Both the position numbers and the translations under genes were made by a program. A DNA stretch of 46,270 nucleotides, from positions 1 to 46,270 of the forward strand of contig JBGVCH010000124.1 in NCBI GenBank assembly GCA_045226335.1. The letters are read 5' to 3'. Each line of letters starts with the position of its first letter. The first letter of the stretch is position 1. Below, piece after piece: positions 21,881-31,079 of the stretch. A model generated the notes under the pieces. The model ran no database searches. It saw only the letters and a list, made by a program, of their open reading frames with translations, and was not told the origin of the DNA. This stretch comes from RUG11272 sp045226335 (GTDB lineage: Bacteria > Bacillota > Clostridia > Christensenellales > Aristaeellaceae).

Positions 21881-22885
21881 TTACGGCGTCGGGAAACCGG
21901 AGGGGATGAACAGCTGCTGGAACACGCGGATGGCGTAGCGGTCCGTCATGCCGGACAGGTAGTCGCACACCCCCCGCTGGGTGCCCTCCCGGTAGCTGAT
22001 GAGCAGGTATTCCTCCGACAGCTCCGCGGGGTGCTCCATGTACCAGCCGAACAGCGAGCGGACCACGTGGTCGCAGCGGACCTCCTCCGTGGCGCGCCAG
22101 GTGTCCCGGTACACCTTCTCGAACATGAACTCCCGCAGAGCGTCCGTGGCGGTCTGCACCAGGGGGCTCATGGTGAGGTGCTCCTCCCCGGCGCTGTGCT
22201 CCACCAGGTCCCGGATCATGGTGTTGATCCGGGCGCTGTGGGTCGTGCCCAGTACCCGCAGGCAGTCCGCGGGCAACTCGAAGGTCTGCAGGATGCCGCC
22301 CCGCAGGGCGTCGTCCAGGTCGTGGTTCAGATAGGCGATGCGGTCGGCCCGGCGGACGCACTCCCCCTCCAGGGTGGCGGGCTGGCCGCTGCCGGAGTGG
22401 TTCAGGATGCCGTCCCGGACTTCCCAGGTCAGGTTCAGCCCCTGGCCGTTCTGCTCCAGGCGCTCCACCACCCGCAGGCTCTGCTCGTTGTGCCGGAAGC
22501 CCTCCGGCATCAGTTCGTCCAGGGATCGCTCGCCGATGTGGCCGAAGGGGGTGTGCCCCAGGTCATGGCCCAGGGCGATGGCCTCGGTGAGGTCCTCGTT
22601 GAGCCGCAGCGCCCGGGCCAGGGTCCGGGCCACCTGCGCCACCTCCAGGGTGTGGGTGAGACGGGTGCGGAAATGGTCTCCCTCCGGGGCGATGTAGACC
22701 TGGGTCTTGCCCTGCAGCCGGCGGAAGGCCTTGCTGTGGACGATGCGGTCCCGGTCCCGCTGAAAGACGGTGCGGGTGTCGCAGGCGGGCTCTTCCCGCT
22801 CGCGCCCGCGGCTCTCCGCGGCCCTGCAGGCAGCAGGTGAAAGCCAGAGCGCTTCCCGCTCTTCGATCTGCTCCCGTATGGTCAT
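21881..22885 (-). CDS. dgt: Deoxyguanosinetriphosphate triphosphohydrolase-like HD protein
   Basis: A 334-residue HD-domain dNTPase. Metal-binding residues are seen in RTRLTHTLEVAQVA (His), LGHDLGHTPFGHIGE (the HD pair and the following His) and a later NHDLDDAL. An N-terminal DRDRIVHSKAFRRLQGKTQV segment is a family signature. The length matches the short, type-2 form found in Gram-positive bacteria rather than the 500-residue E. coli Dgt. It hydrolyses dNTPs to nucleosides and triphosphate, which limits dNTP pools, a sensible partner for primase in the same operon. It is the first gene of the minus-strand operon. No convincing promoter could be fixed upstream; TTTCCG and TACCAT with a 17-nt spacer (minus strand, around 22920-22955) are a weak candidate. 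Confidence 0.93.
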   Translation of the reverse strand: MTIREQIEEREALWLSPAACRAAESRGREREEPACDTRTVFQRDRDRIVHSKAFRRLQGKTQVYIAPEGDHFRTRLTHTLEVAQVARTLARALRLNEDLTEAIALGHDLGHTPFGHIGERSLDELMPEGFRHNEQSLRVVERLEQNGQGLNLTWEVRDGILNHSGSGQPATLEGECVRRADRIAYLNHDLDDALRGGILQTFELPADCLRVLGTTHSARINTMIRDLVEHSAGEEHLTMSPLVQTATDALREFMFEKVYRDTWRATEEVRCDHVVRSLFGWYMEHPAELSEEYLLISYREGTQRGVCDYLSGMTDRYAIRVFQQLFIPSGFPTP

Positions 22886-22990
22886 CGTCGGTCCCTCCGA
22901 ATCGTGTCCCGTCGTGCGACTTGCATGGTATCATTTGACGTCCGCGCCGGAAATCCTCTTTTTCCCGGGCCGCAATCGGGAAAAATTGCG

Positions 22991-23019
22991 TTGACCCGGG
23001 CATGCGAAAATGGTACAAT
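22991..23019 (+). promoter_or_regulatory. Sigma-A promoter for the radical SAM to mutL run
   Basis: TTGACC (22991-22996), a 17-nt spacer and TACAAT (23014-23019), with TGG before the -10. It lies about 40 nt before ATG 23060 and is the only clear promoter ahead of the seven plus-strand genes up to 32981. Confidence 0.8.
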
Positions 23020-23059
23020 ATTCTTCAGGCCCGCGGACCCGCGGAGCCGGGAGGACAAT

Positions 23060-24925
23060 ATGCGGCTGTTAGACGACAAGATCGAGGCCATGCTGGAGAA
23101 GGTCCAGAAGGCCCCGCGCTATACCGGGGGCGAGATGAACGCCGTCCGCAAGGATTGGGACAGCGTCGCCCTGCACTACGGCTTCTGTTTTCCGGACACC
23201 TACGAGGTGGGCATGTCCCATCTGGGGATGAAGATCCTCTACGGCCTGGTGAACCGGGAGCCGGACCAGCTCTGTGAGCGTTTTTTCATGCCATGGACGG
23301 ACATGAAGGCCCTGATGGAGGAGGAGGACGTCCCGCTGTTCTCCACGGAGAGCCGCCGCCCCATGGGTGATTTTGACCTGCTGGGCTTCACCCTGCAGTA
23401 TGAGATGAGCTACACCAACATCCTGGCCATGCTGAAGCTGGGCCGGGTGCCGCTGCACCGGGAGGACCGACGGCGGGACGATCCGGTGGTGGTGGCCGGC
23501 GGGCCCTGCGCCTTCAACCCGGAACCCCTGGCGGATTTCATCGACGCCTTCATGATCGGCGACGGGGAGGAAGTCACCCTGCAGCTGACGGCGGCGGTGC
23601 GGGACTGGAAGCCCACCGGCGCGCCCAGGGAAGCCCTGCTGCGCACCCTGGCGGCGATCCCCGGCGTCTATGTGCCCGCCTTCTACGACGTGGCGTACAA
23701 CGACGACGGCACGGTGGCGTCGGTCACCCCCAACGACCCCGCGGCCCCGGCGACGGTGAAGAAGTGCGTGGTGACGGACCTGGACGCCGCCTATTACCCC
23801 CGGGAGTTCCCGGTGCCCTACACGGAGGTGGTCTTTGACCGCATCATGCTGGAGATCATGCGGGGCTGCACCCGGGGCTGCCGGTTCTGCCAGGCGGGGA
23901 TGCTCTACCGCCCGGTGCGGGAGCGCTCCCTGGAGACCCTGCGGAGCCTGGCCCGGGACCTGGAGAAGGCCACCGGCTACGAGGAGATCAGCCTGTCCAG
24001 CCTCTCCAGCGGCGACTACAGCTGCCTGCCGGAGCTGATCCGGGCCCTGATGAAGGACCTGGAGAAGGAGCGGGTCAGCATCTCCCTGCCCTCCCTGCGC
24101 ATCGACAGCGTGCTGAAGGAGAGCCTGGAGGAGACCCAGAAGGTGCGCAAGACCAGCCTCACCTTCGCCCCGGAGGCCGGCACCCAGCGGCTGCGGGACG
24201 TAATCAACAAGGGCGTCACCGAGGAAGACCTGATGGAGAAGGTGACGGACGCCTTCTCCTCCGGCTGGAGCGCGGTGAAGCTGTATTTCATGATCGGCCA
24301 GCCCACGGAGACGGACGCCGACCTGGACGGCATCGCGGACCTGGCGGCCAAGGTGGTGCGCTGCTATTTCTCCGTGCCGAAGGACAGGCGCGCCAAGGGC
24401 CTGCGGGTGACGGTCAGCGCCTCCAGCTTCGTGCCCAAGCCCGTGACCCCCTTCCAGTGGGAGCCCCAGGACACCCTGGAGGAGCTGAAGCGCAAGCAGG
24501 CCTACCTGAAGGAGAAACTCCGGGCGGTGAAGGGCGTCAATTTCAACTATCACACCCCGGAACTGAGCTTCCTGGAGGCGTGCTTCTCCCGGGGAGACCG
24601 GCGGCTGGGCCGGGTGCTGGAGGCCGCGGTGGAGCGGGGCTGCATCCTGGACGGCTGGAGCGATCTTTTCTCCTTTGATACCTGGATGGCGGCCTTTGCG
24701 GACGCGGGACTGGATCCCGCCTGGTACGCCTACCGCCGCCGGGGGGAAGACGAGGTCATGCCCTGGGAGCACATCGACAGCGGCATCTCCCGGCGCTTCC
24801 TGCGGCACGAGTACGGGAAGGCGCTGCGGGCGGAGACCACCCGGGACTGCCGCCACGGCTGCAACGGCTGCGGCCTGAACCAGTGGAAGGGAGTATGCGC
24901 GTATGCGAATCCTGGCCACGTTTGA
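23060..24925 (+). CDS. TIGR03960-family B12-binding-domain radical SAM protein
   Basis: A 621-residue protein, start ATG 23060 after GGGAGGA. An N-terminal B12-binding-like domain (FPDTYEVGMSHLGMKILYGL) precedes the radical SAM core, whose cluster motif GCTRGCRFCQAG is near residues 270-281 (C-x3-C-x2-C). A C-terminal extension has a Cys group (RDCRHGCNGCGLN) that could hold a second cluster. TIGR03960 proteins are regularly paired with the TIGR03936 protein, which is the next gene here and overlaps by 23 bp. The substrate is not established; links to RNA or ribosome modification have been suggested because RNase G and ribosomal genes are frequent neighbours. RNase G also lies close by here. 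Confidence 0.92.
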   Translation: MRLLDDKIEAMLEKVQKAPRYTGGEMNAVRKDWDSVALHYGFCFPDTYEVGMSHLGMKILYGLVNREPDQLCERFFMPWTDMKALMEEEDVPLFSTESRRPMGDFDLLGFTLQYEMSYTNILAMLKLGRVPLHREDRRRDDPVVVAGGPCAFNPEPLADFIDAFMIGDGEEVTLQLTAAVRDWKPTGAPREALLRTLAAIPGVYVPAFYDVAYNDDGTVASVTPNDPAAPATVKKCVVTDLDAAYYPREFPVPYTEVVFDRIMLEIMRGCTRGCRFCQAGMLYRPVRERSLETLRSLARDLEKATGYEEISLSSLSSGDYSCLPELIRALMKDLEKERVSISLPSLRIDSVLKESLEETQKVRKTSLTFAPEAGTQRLRDVINKGVTEEDLMEKVTDAFSSGWSAVKLYFMIGQPTETDADLDGIADLAAKVVRCYFSVPKDRRAKGLRVTVSASSFVPKPVTPFQWEPQDTLEELKRKQAYLKEKLRAVKGVNFNYHTPELSFLEACFSRGDRRLGRVLEAAVERGCILDGWSDLFSFDTWMAAFADAGLDPAWYAYRRRGEDEVMPWEHIDSGISRRFLRHEYGKALRAETTRDCRHGCNGCGLNQWKGVCAYANPGHV

Positions 24926-25571
24926 GAAGAGCGATCGGATCCGGCACATCGGCCACCTGGACATCATGCGGGCCATGCAGCGGGCGCTGCGGCGGTCCGG
25001 CCTGCCGGTGAGCTACTCGAAGGGCTTTAACCCCCACATTCTGCTGACCTTCGCCTCCGCCCTGTCGGTGGGGGCCGCCAGTACCTGCGAGATCATGGAG
25101 GTGAGCCTGGAGGAGCCGGTGGACCCGGAGACCTTCCTGGCGCGGATGAACGCCGCCCTGCCGCCGGAGATGCAGCTGACGGGCGCCCGGGAGGTGGACG
25201 AGCACCGCCCCGCGGCCATGGCCCTGGTGCGGGCCGCGAGGTATGACATCCGCCTGCCGGAGGAGGCGGCCCGCGCGCTGGAGAAGGCGCTGCCCGGCTT
25301 TCTGGACCAGGCGGAGATCATCACGGACCGGAAGACCAAGAGCGGCGTCAAGCCCTGCGACATCCGGCCCCTGATCTACAGCCTGGCGATGGAGGACGGC
25401 TGCCTGCGGGCGGAGCTGGCGCTGACGGAGGCCCTGTCCTGCAAGCCCGCCATGCTGCTGACAGCGCTGTGCGCCTTCGCCGGCGCGGAGGAACCCCGGG
25501 CCATGGTGATCCGCACCCGGCTGCTGGGAGAGACGGAGGCGGGCGAGCGGGTCCCGCTGGAGGAGCTATGA
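24903..25571 (+). CDS. TIGR03936-family radical SAM-associated protein (DUF2344)
   Basis: A 222-residue protein beginning MRILATFEKSDRIRHIGHLD, the usual start of this family, followed by MQRALRRSGLPVSYSKGFNPH, its most conserved block. It has no radical SAM cluster of its own and is thought to act with the TIGR03960 protein encoded just before it, sometimes as a fused domain. The 23-bp overlap with the upstream gene and the ATGA overlap with the RNase gene show tight translational coupling. The exact reaction is unknown; RNA binding or presentation of substrate is a reasonable guess. Confidence 0.92.
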   Translation: MRILATFEKSDRIRHIGHLDIMRAMQRALRRSGLPVSYSKGFNPHILLTFASALSVGAASTCEIMEVSLEEPVDPETFLARMNAALPPEMQLTGAREVDEHRPAAMALVRAARYDIRLPEEAARALEKALPGFLDQAEIITDRKTKSGVKPCDIRPLIYSLAMEDGCLRAELALTEALSCKPAMLLTALCAFAGAEEPRAMVIRTRLLGETEAGERVPLEEL

Positions 25572-26722
25572 AACGGGAGATCCTGGTGAACGGTGCGTCC
25601 CCCCGGGAGATCGCGGTGATGGAGGACGGCCGTCTGTGCGAGTACCTGACGGACGAGACGGATCCGGGCCGGCCGGGCACGGTGATCCTGGGCCGGGTGA
25701 TCCGGGTCGTGAAGGGCATGGAAGCGGCCTTTGTGGACATCGGCACCGGGAAGAACGGCTTCCTGCCCCTGCAGGAGCGCTGCGCGGAGCCCCAGGCCGC
25801 CCCGCTGCGGGAGGGAGACCGGGTGACGGTGCAGGTGCAGCGGGAGGCCCACGGCGAGAAGGGCGCCTTCCTCACCCGGGACATCGCCTTGACGGGGACG
25901 TATGTGGTGTACATGCCGGAGAACCGCGCGGTGGGCGCCTCCGGCAAGCTGCCCCGGGAGGAGGCCGCCCGGCTGCGGGACCTGGGGCGGCGTCTGGCGG
26001 AGGACCGCTTCGGCCTGGTGATGCGCACGGCCTCCGCGGAGGCGGGGGAGGACGACATCCGCCGGGAGACAGAGGCGCTGAGTCGGACCTGGGCGGACAT
26101 CGCCGCGGCCGCGGCCACGGCGGCGGCGCCGTCGGTATTATGGCAGCCCGAGAGCGTGCTGAGCCAGCTGCTGAAGGACTACGCCGCCGCGGGCATCGAC
26201 TGCGTCGTCTCCGAGGACCCGGCGGTGGAGGAACTGCTGGGAGGCGGCGTGCCCTTCCGGCCGGTGGAGCGGGATCCCCTGGCGGTGGCCGGGGTGCCGG
26301 CGCTGCTGCAGGACGCCCTGCGGCGGAAGGCCTGGCTGAAGAGCGGCGCCAACCTGGTGATCGACGAGTGCGAGGCCCTGACGGTGATCGACGTGAACAC
26401 GGCGAAATTCACCGGCAAGCGCGCCCTGGAGAACAACCTGACCCGGGTGAACCGGGAGGCCTGCCGGGAGATCGCCCGGCAGGTGCGGCTGCGGGCCCTG
26501 GGGGGCATCATCCTCATCGACATGATCGACATGCTGGAGGAGGCCCACCGGGCGGAGGTGCTGGAGGCCCTGCGGGAGGCCTTCTCCCACGACCGGGCCA
26601 GGACGGTGATCCACGGCTTCACCTCTCTGGGGCTCATCGAGATGACTCGCCGCCGGACCCGGAAGCCCCTGCGGGAGACCCTGCGCGGCGCCCGGCAGGC
26701 GAATGAGACAAGCGAAGACTGA
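25568..26722 (+). CDS. Ribonuclease E/G family protein lacking the zinc-link
   Basis: A 384-residue RNase E/G homologue starting at ATG 25568 inside an ATGA overlap. An S1-type RNA-binding domain covers about 35-120 (GRVIRVVKGMEAAFVDIG). The catalytic DNase-I-like part has D275 in LTVIDVNTAKFTG and D318 in GIILIDMIDM, the two metal-binding Asp residues. It continues to HGFTSLGLIEMTRRRTRKPL. The CPxC zinc-link that joins subunits in RNase E and G should follow here, but the protein ends within about 20 residues and no Cys pair appears before the stop. It is therefore about 100 residues shorter than E. coli RNase G. Likely role: 5'-end-dependent mRNA or rRNA processing. Altered oligomerisation is inferred. 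Confidence 0.9.
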   Translation: MKREILVNGASPREIAVMEDGRLCEYLTDETDPGRPGTVILGRVIRVVKGMEAAFVDIGTGKNGFLPLQERCAEPQAAPLREGDRVTVQVQREAHGEKGAFLTRDIALTGTYVVYMPENRAVGASGKLPREEAARLRDLGRRLAEDRFGLVMRTASAEAGEDDIRRETEALSRTWADIAAAAATAAAPSVLWQPESVLSQLLKDYAAAGIDCVVSEDPAVEELLGGGVPFRPVERDPLAVAGVPALLQDALRRKAWLKSGANLVIDECEALTVIDVNTAKFTGKRALENNLTRVNREACREIARQVRLRALGGIILIDMIDMLEEAHRAEVLEALREAFSHDRARTVIHGFTSLGLIEMTRRRTRKPLRETLRGARQANETSED

Positions 26723-26734
26723 AAGGATACGGGT

Positions 26735-28141
26735 ATGTCAGTTCGACCCCCTGTTCACGTGACCGAAGCGGAGATGGCCGCCCAGCGGGAGAGCGAACGC
26801 CGCGTGGCGGCGCTTTCCGCGCGCCCCCGGACCTACCACGTGGTGACCTACGGCTGCCAGATGAACGCTCACGACTCCGAGAAGCTGGCCGGTATGCTGG
26901 ACGCCATGGGCATGGCCCCGGCGGCGGACCGGGAGCAGGCTGACTTCGTGATCTTCAACACCTGCTGCGTGCGGGACAACGCCGAGCGCCGGGCCCTGGG
27001 GAACGTCACCTGGCTGAAGGAGATCCGCCGGGAACGGCCGGAGATGATGATCGCGGTGTGCGGCTGCATGATCCAGGAGCCGGGCATGGCGGAGCGCATC
27101 CTGAAGCAGTATCCCTTCGTGGACCTGGCCTTCGGAACGGCCAACCTTCACCGCTTTCCCTCCCTGCTGGAGCGGGTGCTGACCACCGGCGAACGGGTGG
27201 TGTCGGTGGAGGGGGAGGACGTGATCGCGGAGCGGGTGCCGGTGCGGCGGCTCCGGGAGGACGCGGCCTACCTGACCATCATGTACGGCTGCGACAACTT
27301 CTGCTCCTACTGCATCGTGCCCTACGTCCGGGGCCGGGAGCGCTCCCGGCGCACGGCGGACATCCTCCGGGAGGCGGAGGAGCTGCGGGACGGCGGCGTG
27401 AAGGAGATCATGCTGCTGGGACAAAACGTCAACAGCTACCGCGGGGAGGACGGGGCGGACTTCCCGGCCCTGCTGCGGGCCATGGACGCCCTGGGAGTGG
27501 AGCGGATCCGCTTCATGACCTCCCACCCCAAGGACCTCTCCGACGGCCTCATCGCCGCCATGGCGGACTGCCGCCACGTGCTGCCCCAGTTCCACCTGCC
27601 GGTGCAGGCGGGGAACGACGAGATCCTGCGGCGCATGAACCGGCACTACACCCGGGCGGAATACCTGGCGAAGGTCCGGGCCCTGCGGGCGGCGGTGCCG
27701 GGCATCGGCCTCACCACGGACCTGATCGTGGCCTTCCCCGGGGAGACGGAAGCGCAGTTTCAGGACACCCTGTCCCTGGTGGACGAGGTGGGCTATGATT
27801 CCGCCTTCACCTTTATCTATTCCCCCCGCACCGGCACCGCTGCAGCCAGGATGCCCGGGCAGGTCCCGGCGGATGTGGCCGCGGACCGCATCCAGCGGCT
27901 CATCGCCTTGCAGGAGAAGCGCCAGCGGGAGGTCATGGGGCGCTTCCTGGGGCAGGAGGAAGCCGTGCTGGTGGAGGGCCTGTCCCGGCGGAGCGACCGG
28001 CAGGTTTCCGGCAAGGGCGGCCACGGGGTGTCCATCACCTTCCCGGGCACCGCGGCGGACACCGGGCAGATCGTCCGGGTGCGGGTCACGGGGCAGAAGA
28101 ACAACACACTGACAGCGGAGCGCTGCGGGGAGAACGCATGA
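26735..28141 (+). CDS. miaB: tRNA-2-methylthio-N6-dimethylallyladenosine synthase MiaB
   Basis: A 468-residue methylthiotransferase. The N-terminal domain has three Cys for the auxiliary cluster, in YGCQMN, NTCCVRD and CGCMIQ. The radical SAM motif GCDNFCSYCIVP (C-x3-C-x2-C) follows near residues 187-198, and a TRAM domain ends the protein (EEAVLVEGLSRRSDRQVSGKGG). MiaB adds a methylthio group to i6A37 in tRNAs that read codons starting with U. It starts 12 bp after the RNase gene. The order miaB-ricA-mutS-mutL matches Bacillus ymcB-ymcA-(cotE)-mutS-mutL. Confidence 0.97.
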   Translation: MSVRPPVHVTEAEMAAQRESERRVAALSARPRTYHVVTYGCQMNAHDSEKLAGMLDAMGMAPAADREQADFVIFNTCCVRDNAERRALGNVTWLKEIRRERPEMMIAVCGCMIQEPGMAERILKQYPFVDLAFGTANLHRFPSLLERVLTTGERVVSVEGEDVIAERVPVRRLREDAAYLTIMYGCDNFCSYCIVPYVRGRERSRRTADILREAEELRDGGVKEIMLLGQNVNSYRGEDGADFPALLRAMDALGVERIRFMTSHPKDLSDGLIAAMADCRHVLPQFHLPVQAGNDEILRRMNRHYTRAEYLAKVRALRAAVPGIGLTTDLIVAFPGETEAQFQDTLSLVDEVGYDSAFTFIYSPRTGTAAARMPGQVPADVAADRIQRLIALQEKRQREVMGRFLGQEEAVLVEGLSRRSDRQVSGKGGHGVSITFPGTAADTGQIVRVRVTGQKNNTLTAERCGENA

Positions 28142-28389
28142 CAGACATCTTTGAAAAGGCCCGCGAACTGGGGGAAGCCCTGCGGGACAGCGAGGCGTGG
28201 AAGGCGCTGCGGGAGACCCGGCATAACCCGGACTGCACGGAGGAACAGGCCCTGGTCGCCCAGGAGGTGTACGACGACCTGGTGGGCTGCGTGAAGCAGA
28301 TCATCGGCCTGTACGCCGATTTCGAGCCGGCGCGGTCCTGCGGCGGCTGCGGCGGCTGTCCCGCGCGGGAGGCAGGTGACCGGCCATGA
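28138..28389 (+). CDS. YlbF/YmcA (RicA)-family protein with a terminal Cys cluster
   Basis: An 83-residue helical protein. ARELGEALRDSEAWKALRETR is the typical opening of the YlbF/YmcA family. The C-terminus carries CGGCGGCP, four residues before PAREAGDRP-type ending, which may hold an iron-sulfur cluster. In Bacillus, YmcA, YlbF and YaaT form the Ric complex, which carries Fe-S clusters and controls RNase Y mRNA processing. Position between miaB and mutS matches ymcA, so RicA is the nearest equivalent; a gene symbol is withheld because family members are hard to tell apart. Both ends overlap neighbours as ATGA, so translation is coupled. Confidence 0.82.
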   Translation: MTDIFEKARELGEALRDSEAWKALRETRHNPDCTEEQALVAQEVYDDLVGCVKQIIGLYADFEPARSCGGCGGCPAREAGDRP

Positions 28390-31028
28390 ACATGGATACC
28401 CGGGAGAATTTTGACCAGCTGATGGCGTCCGTCACCCCCATGATGAAGCAGTACCTGGCCATCAAGCGGCAGCACGAGGACTGCATCCTCATGTACCGCC
28501 TGGGGGACTTCTACGAGATGTTCTTCGAGGACGCCCTCACGGCGGCCCACGAGCTGGAGCTGACCCTGACGGGGCGGGACTGCGGCCTGGAAGAGCGGGC
28601 CCCCATGTGCGGCGTGCCCTTCCACGCGGTGAGCGGCTATGTGGAGAAGCTGGTGGCGCTGGGCTACCGGGTGGCGGTCTGCGAGCAGATGGAGGACCCC
28701 GCCACCGCCAAGGGCCTGGTGGACCGGGACGTGATCCGGGTCTACACCCCCGGCACCCTCAACGACCCCAGCATGCTGGACGAGCACAGCAACAGCTACC
28801 TCCTCTCCGTGTGCTTCCAGGGAGAGAAGGTGGGCCTGGCCTTCGCGGACGTGTCCACCGGCGAGTTCTTCGTGCGGGAGATCGCATCCCCGAAGCAGCT
28901 GCCGGACGAGCTGGCCCGGACCGCGCCCCGGGAGGTCATCACCCATGACCTGGTGCGCCTGCGGGAGAGCCTGGGCCGGGAACTCCCCGCCGCCACGGAG
29001 CAGAGCGCCGGCTGGTACGGCTATTCCGCCGCCTCGGAAGCCCTGTGCGCCCATTTTCACCTGCGGGACCTGTCTTCCCTGGGCCTCTCGGAGGAATACC
29101 GGGCGGCGGCCTGCGCGGCGGGCGCCCTGATGCGGTACCTGAACGCCACCCAGAAAAACGCCCTGGAGCACATCACCGGCCTGCGGATCGATCCCGGCGG
29201 ACAGACCATGCTGCTGGATCGCAACACCCGCCGCAACCTGGAGCTGACGGAGGGCATCCGTTCCCACAGCCGGAAGGGCTCCCTGCTGTGGCTGCTGGAC
29301 GCGACCTCCACGGCCATGGGCGGCCGCCTGCTCCGCAGCTGGATCGAGGAGCCCCTGCTGGATCCCGCCGCCATCAACGCCCGGCTGGACGCGGTGGAGG
29401 AACTGGCGGGCGAGCACGTGCTGGCCATGACCCTGGCGGAGGAACTGAAGGGCGTCTATGACATCGAGCGGCTCCTGAGCAAGGTGGCCTACCGCAGCCT
29501 GAACGCCCGGGACTGCCTGGCCCTGGGCAACTCCCTGGGGAAGGTGCCGGGCATCCGCGGCCTGCTGAGCGAGGTGAAGTGCGGGACGCTCCGGGCTCTC
29601 CGGGATCGGATGGATCCCCTGCCGGAGCTGACGGACCTGCTGACCAGGGCCATCAACCCGGACGCGCCGGCGGTGATCACCGAGGGCGGCCTGATCCGGG
29701 ACGGGTATTCCCCGCTGCTGGACGAGTACCGCGCCGCCGCCACCGACGGCAAGCGATGGGTGCTGGAGCTGGAGCAGCGGGAGCGGGAGCGCACCGGCAT
29801 CCGCAACCTCCGGGTGCAGTACAACCGGGTTTTCGGCTATCACATCGAGGTCACCAAGTCTTACCTGGACATGGTGCCGGAGGACTATGTGCGCCGCCAG
29901 ACCATGGCCAACGCGGAGCGCTTCGTCACCCCGGAGCTCAAGGAACTGGAGCAGAAGATCGTGGGGGCCCAGGAGCAGGCCGTGCGGCTGGAATCCCAGA
30001 TGTTCGGGGAGGTCCGGGACCGGCTGGCGGACCGGCTGGCGGCCATTCAGCAGACCGCCCTGCAGCTGAAGACCCTGGACGCCCTGCTGTCCCTGGCCCG
30101 GACCGCCGTGGACAACCGCTACGTGCGGCCGGAGATCGTCACGGACGGGTCCATGGAGATCATCGGCGGACGGCATCCCGTGGTGGAGGCCACCCTCCGG
30201 GACGAGGGCTTTGTTCCCAACGACACCCGCATGGACCTGGAGGACCAGCGGATGCTGATCATCACCGGCCCCAACATGGCGGGCAAGAGCACCTACATGC
30301 GGCAGGTGGCCCTCATCACCCTCATGGCGCACATCGGCTCCTTCGTGCCGGCGGACAGCGCCCGGATCCCTGTCGTGGACCGGATCTTCACCCGGGTGGG
30401 GGCGTCGGACGACCTGGCCAGCGGTCAGAGCACCTTCATGGTGGAGATGAGCGAGACCGCCTACATCCTCCGCAACGCCACCCGGAACTCCCTGATCATC
30501 CTGGACGAGATCGGCCGGGGCACCTCCACCTTCGACGGCCTGGCCATCGCCTGGGCGGTGGTGGAGTACCTGTCGGACCGGCGCAAATGCGGCGCCAAGA
30601 CCCTCTTCGCCACCCATTACCACGAGCTCAGCGAGCTGGAGGGCCACATCCCCGGCGTGCGGAATTACCGCAGCACGGTGAAAGAGCACGGGGAGGATGT
30701 GATCTTCCTGCGGCGCATCGAGCGGGGCGGCGCGGACCGCTCCTACGGCGTCCACGTGGCCCGGATCGCCGGTGTGCCCACGGAGGTGGTCATGCGGGCC
30801 CAGGAGATCCAGGCCCGGCTGGAGGTCAGCGACGTGGGCGGCAACAACATCGGCCGGAGCATCCTGGGGGAGGACCAGAAGGACCGGCCCGGGGAGCAGG
30901 TGGACCTGTTTGCCTTCCGACAGACGGAGTTCATCGAGGAGATCAAGGCCATCGACGTCATGGCCCTGACCCCCATGGACGCCATCAACCAGCTGTTTCT
31001 GCTGCGGGAGAAAGCGCGGAAGCTGTGA
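28386..31028 (+). CDS. mutS: DNA mismatch repair protein MutS
   Basis: An 880-residue MutS, normal for the family. The N-terminal mismatch-binding domain includes GDFYEMFFEDA, with the Phe and Glu that contact the mismatch. Lever and clamp domains occupy about 260-560. The ATPase has the Walker A motif GPNMAGKST at 628-636, the Walker B segment LIILDEIGRGTSTFDG and the FATHYHEL signature. MutS finds mispaired bases after replication and recruits MutL. ATG 28386 overlaps the stop of the RicA-like gene. mutL follows 51 bp later. Confidence 0.98.
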   Translation: MNMDTRENFDQLMASVTPMMKQYLAIKRQHEDCILMYRLGDFYEMFFEDALTAAHELELTLTGRDCGLEERAPMCGVPFHAVSGYVEKLVALGYRVAVCEQMEDPATAKGLVDRDVIRVYTPGTLNDPSMLDEHSNSYLLSVCFQGEKVGLAFADVSTGEFFVREIASPKQLPDELARTAPREVITHDLVRLRESLGRELPAATEQSAGWYGYSAASEALCAHFHLRDLSSLGLSEEYRAAACAAGALMRYLNATQKNALEHITGLRIDPGGQTMLLDRNTRRNLELTEGIRSHSRKGSLLWLLDATSTAMGGRLLRSWIEEPLLDPAAINARLDAVEELAGEHVLAMTLAEELKGVYDIERLLSKVAYRSLNARDCLALGNSLGKVPGIRGLLSEVKCGTLRALRDRMDPLPELTDLLTRAINPDAPAVITEGGLIRDGYSPLLDEYRAAATDGKRWVLELEQRERERTGIRNLRVQYNRVFGYHIEVTKSYLDMVPEDYVRRQTMANAERFVTPELKELEQKIVGAQEQAVRLESQMFGEVRDRLADRLAAIQQTALQLKTLDALLSLARTAVDNRYVRPEIVTDGSMEIIGGRHPVVEATLRDEGFVPNDTRMDLEDQRMLIITGPNMAGKSTYMRQVALITLMAHIGSFVPADSARIPVVDRIFTRVGASDDLASGQSTFMVEMSETAYILRNATRNSLIILDEIGRGTSTFDGLAIAWAVVEYLSDRRKCGAKTLFATHYHELSELEGHIPGVRNYRSTVKEHGEDVIFLRRIERGGADRSYGVHVARIAGVPTEVVMRAQEIQARLEVSDVGGNNIGRSILGEDQKDRPGEQVDLFAFRQTEFIEEIKAIDVMALTPMDAINQLFLLREKARKL

Positions 31029-31079
31029 ACCCGGCCCGGAGGACGGGGCGGACAGAATGACCAGACAAGGAGAAACGCC

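Noticed and set aside
21828..22361. N-terminal extension of dnaG upstream of 21827
   Set aside because: The frame is open but overlaps dgt, has no primase-like sequence, and the ATG at 21827 has an AAGGAG site followed at once by conserved primase residues.
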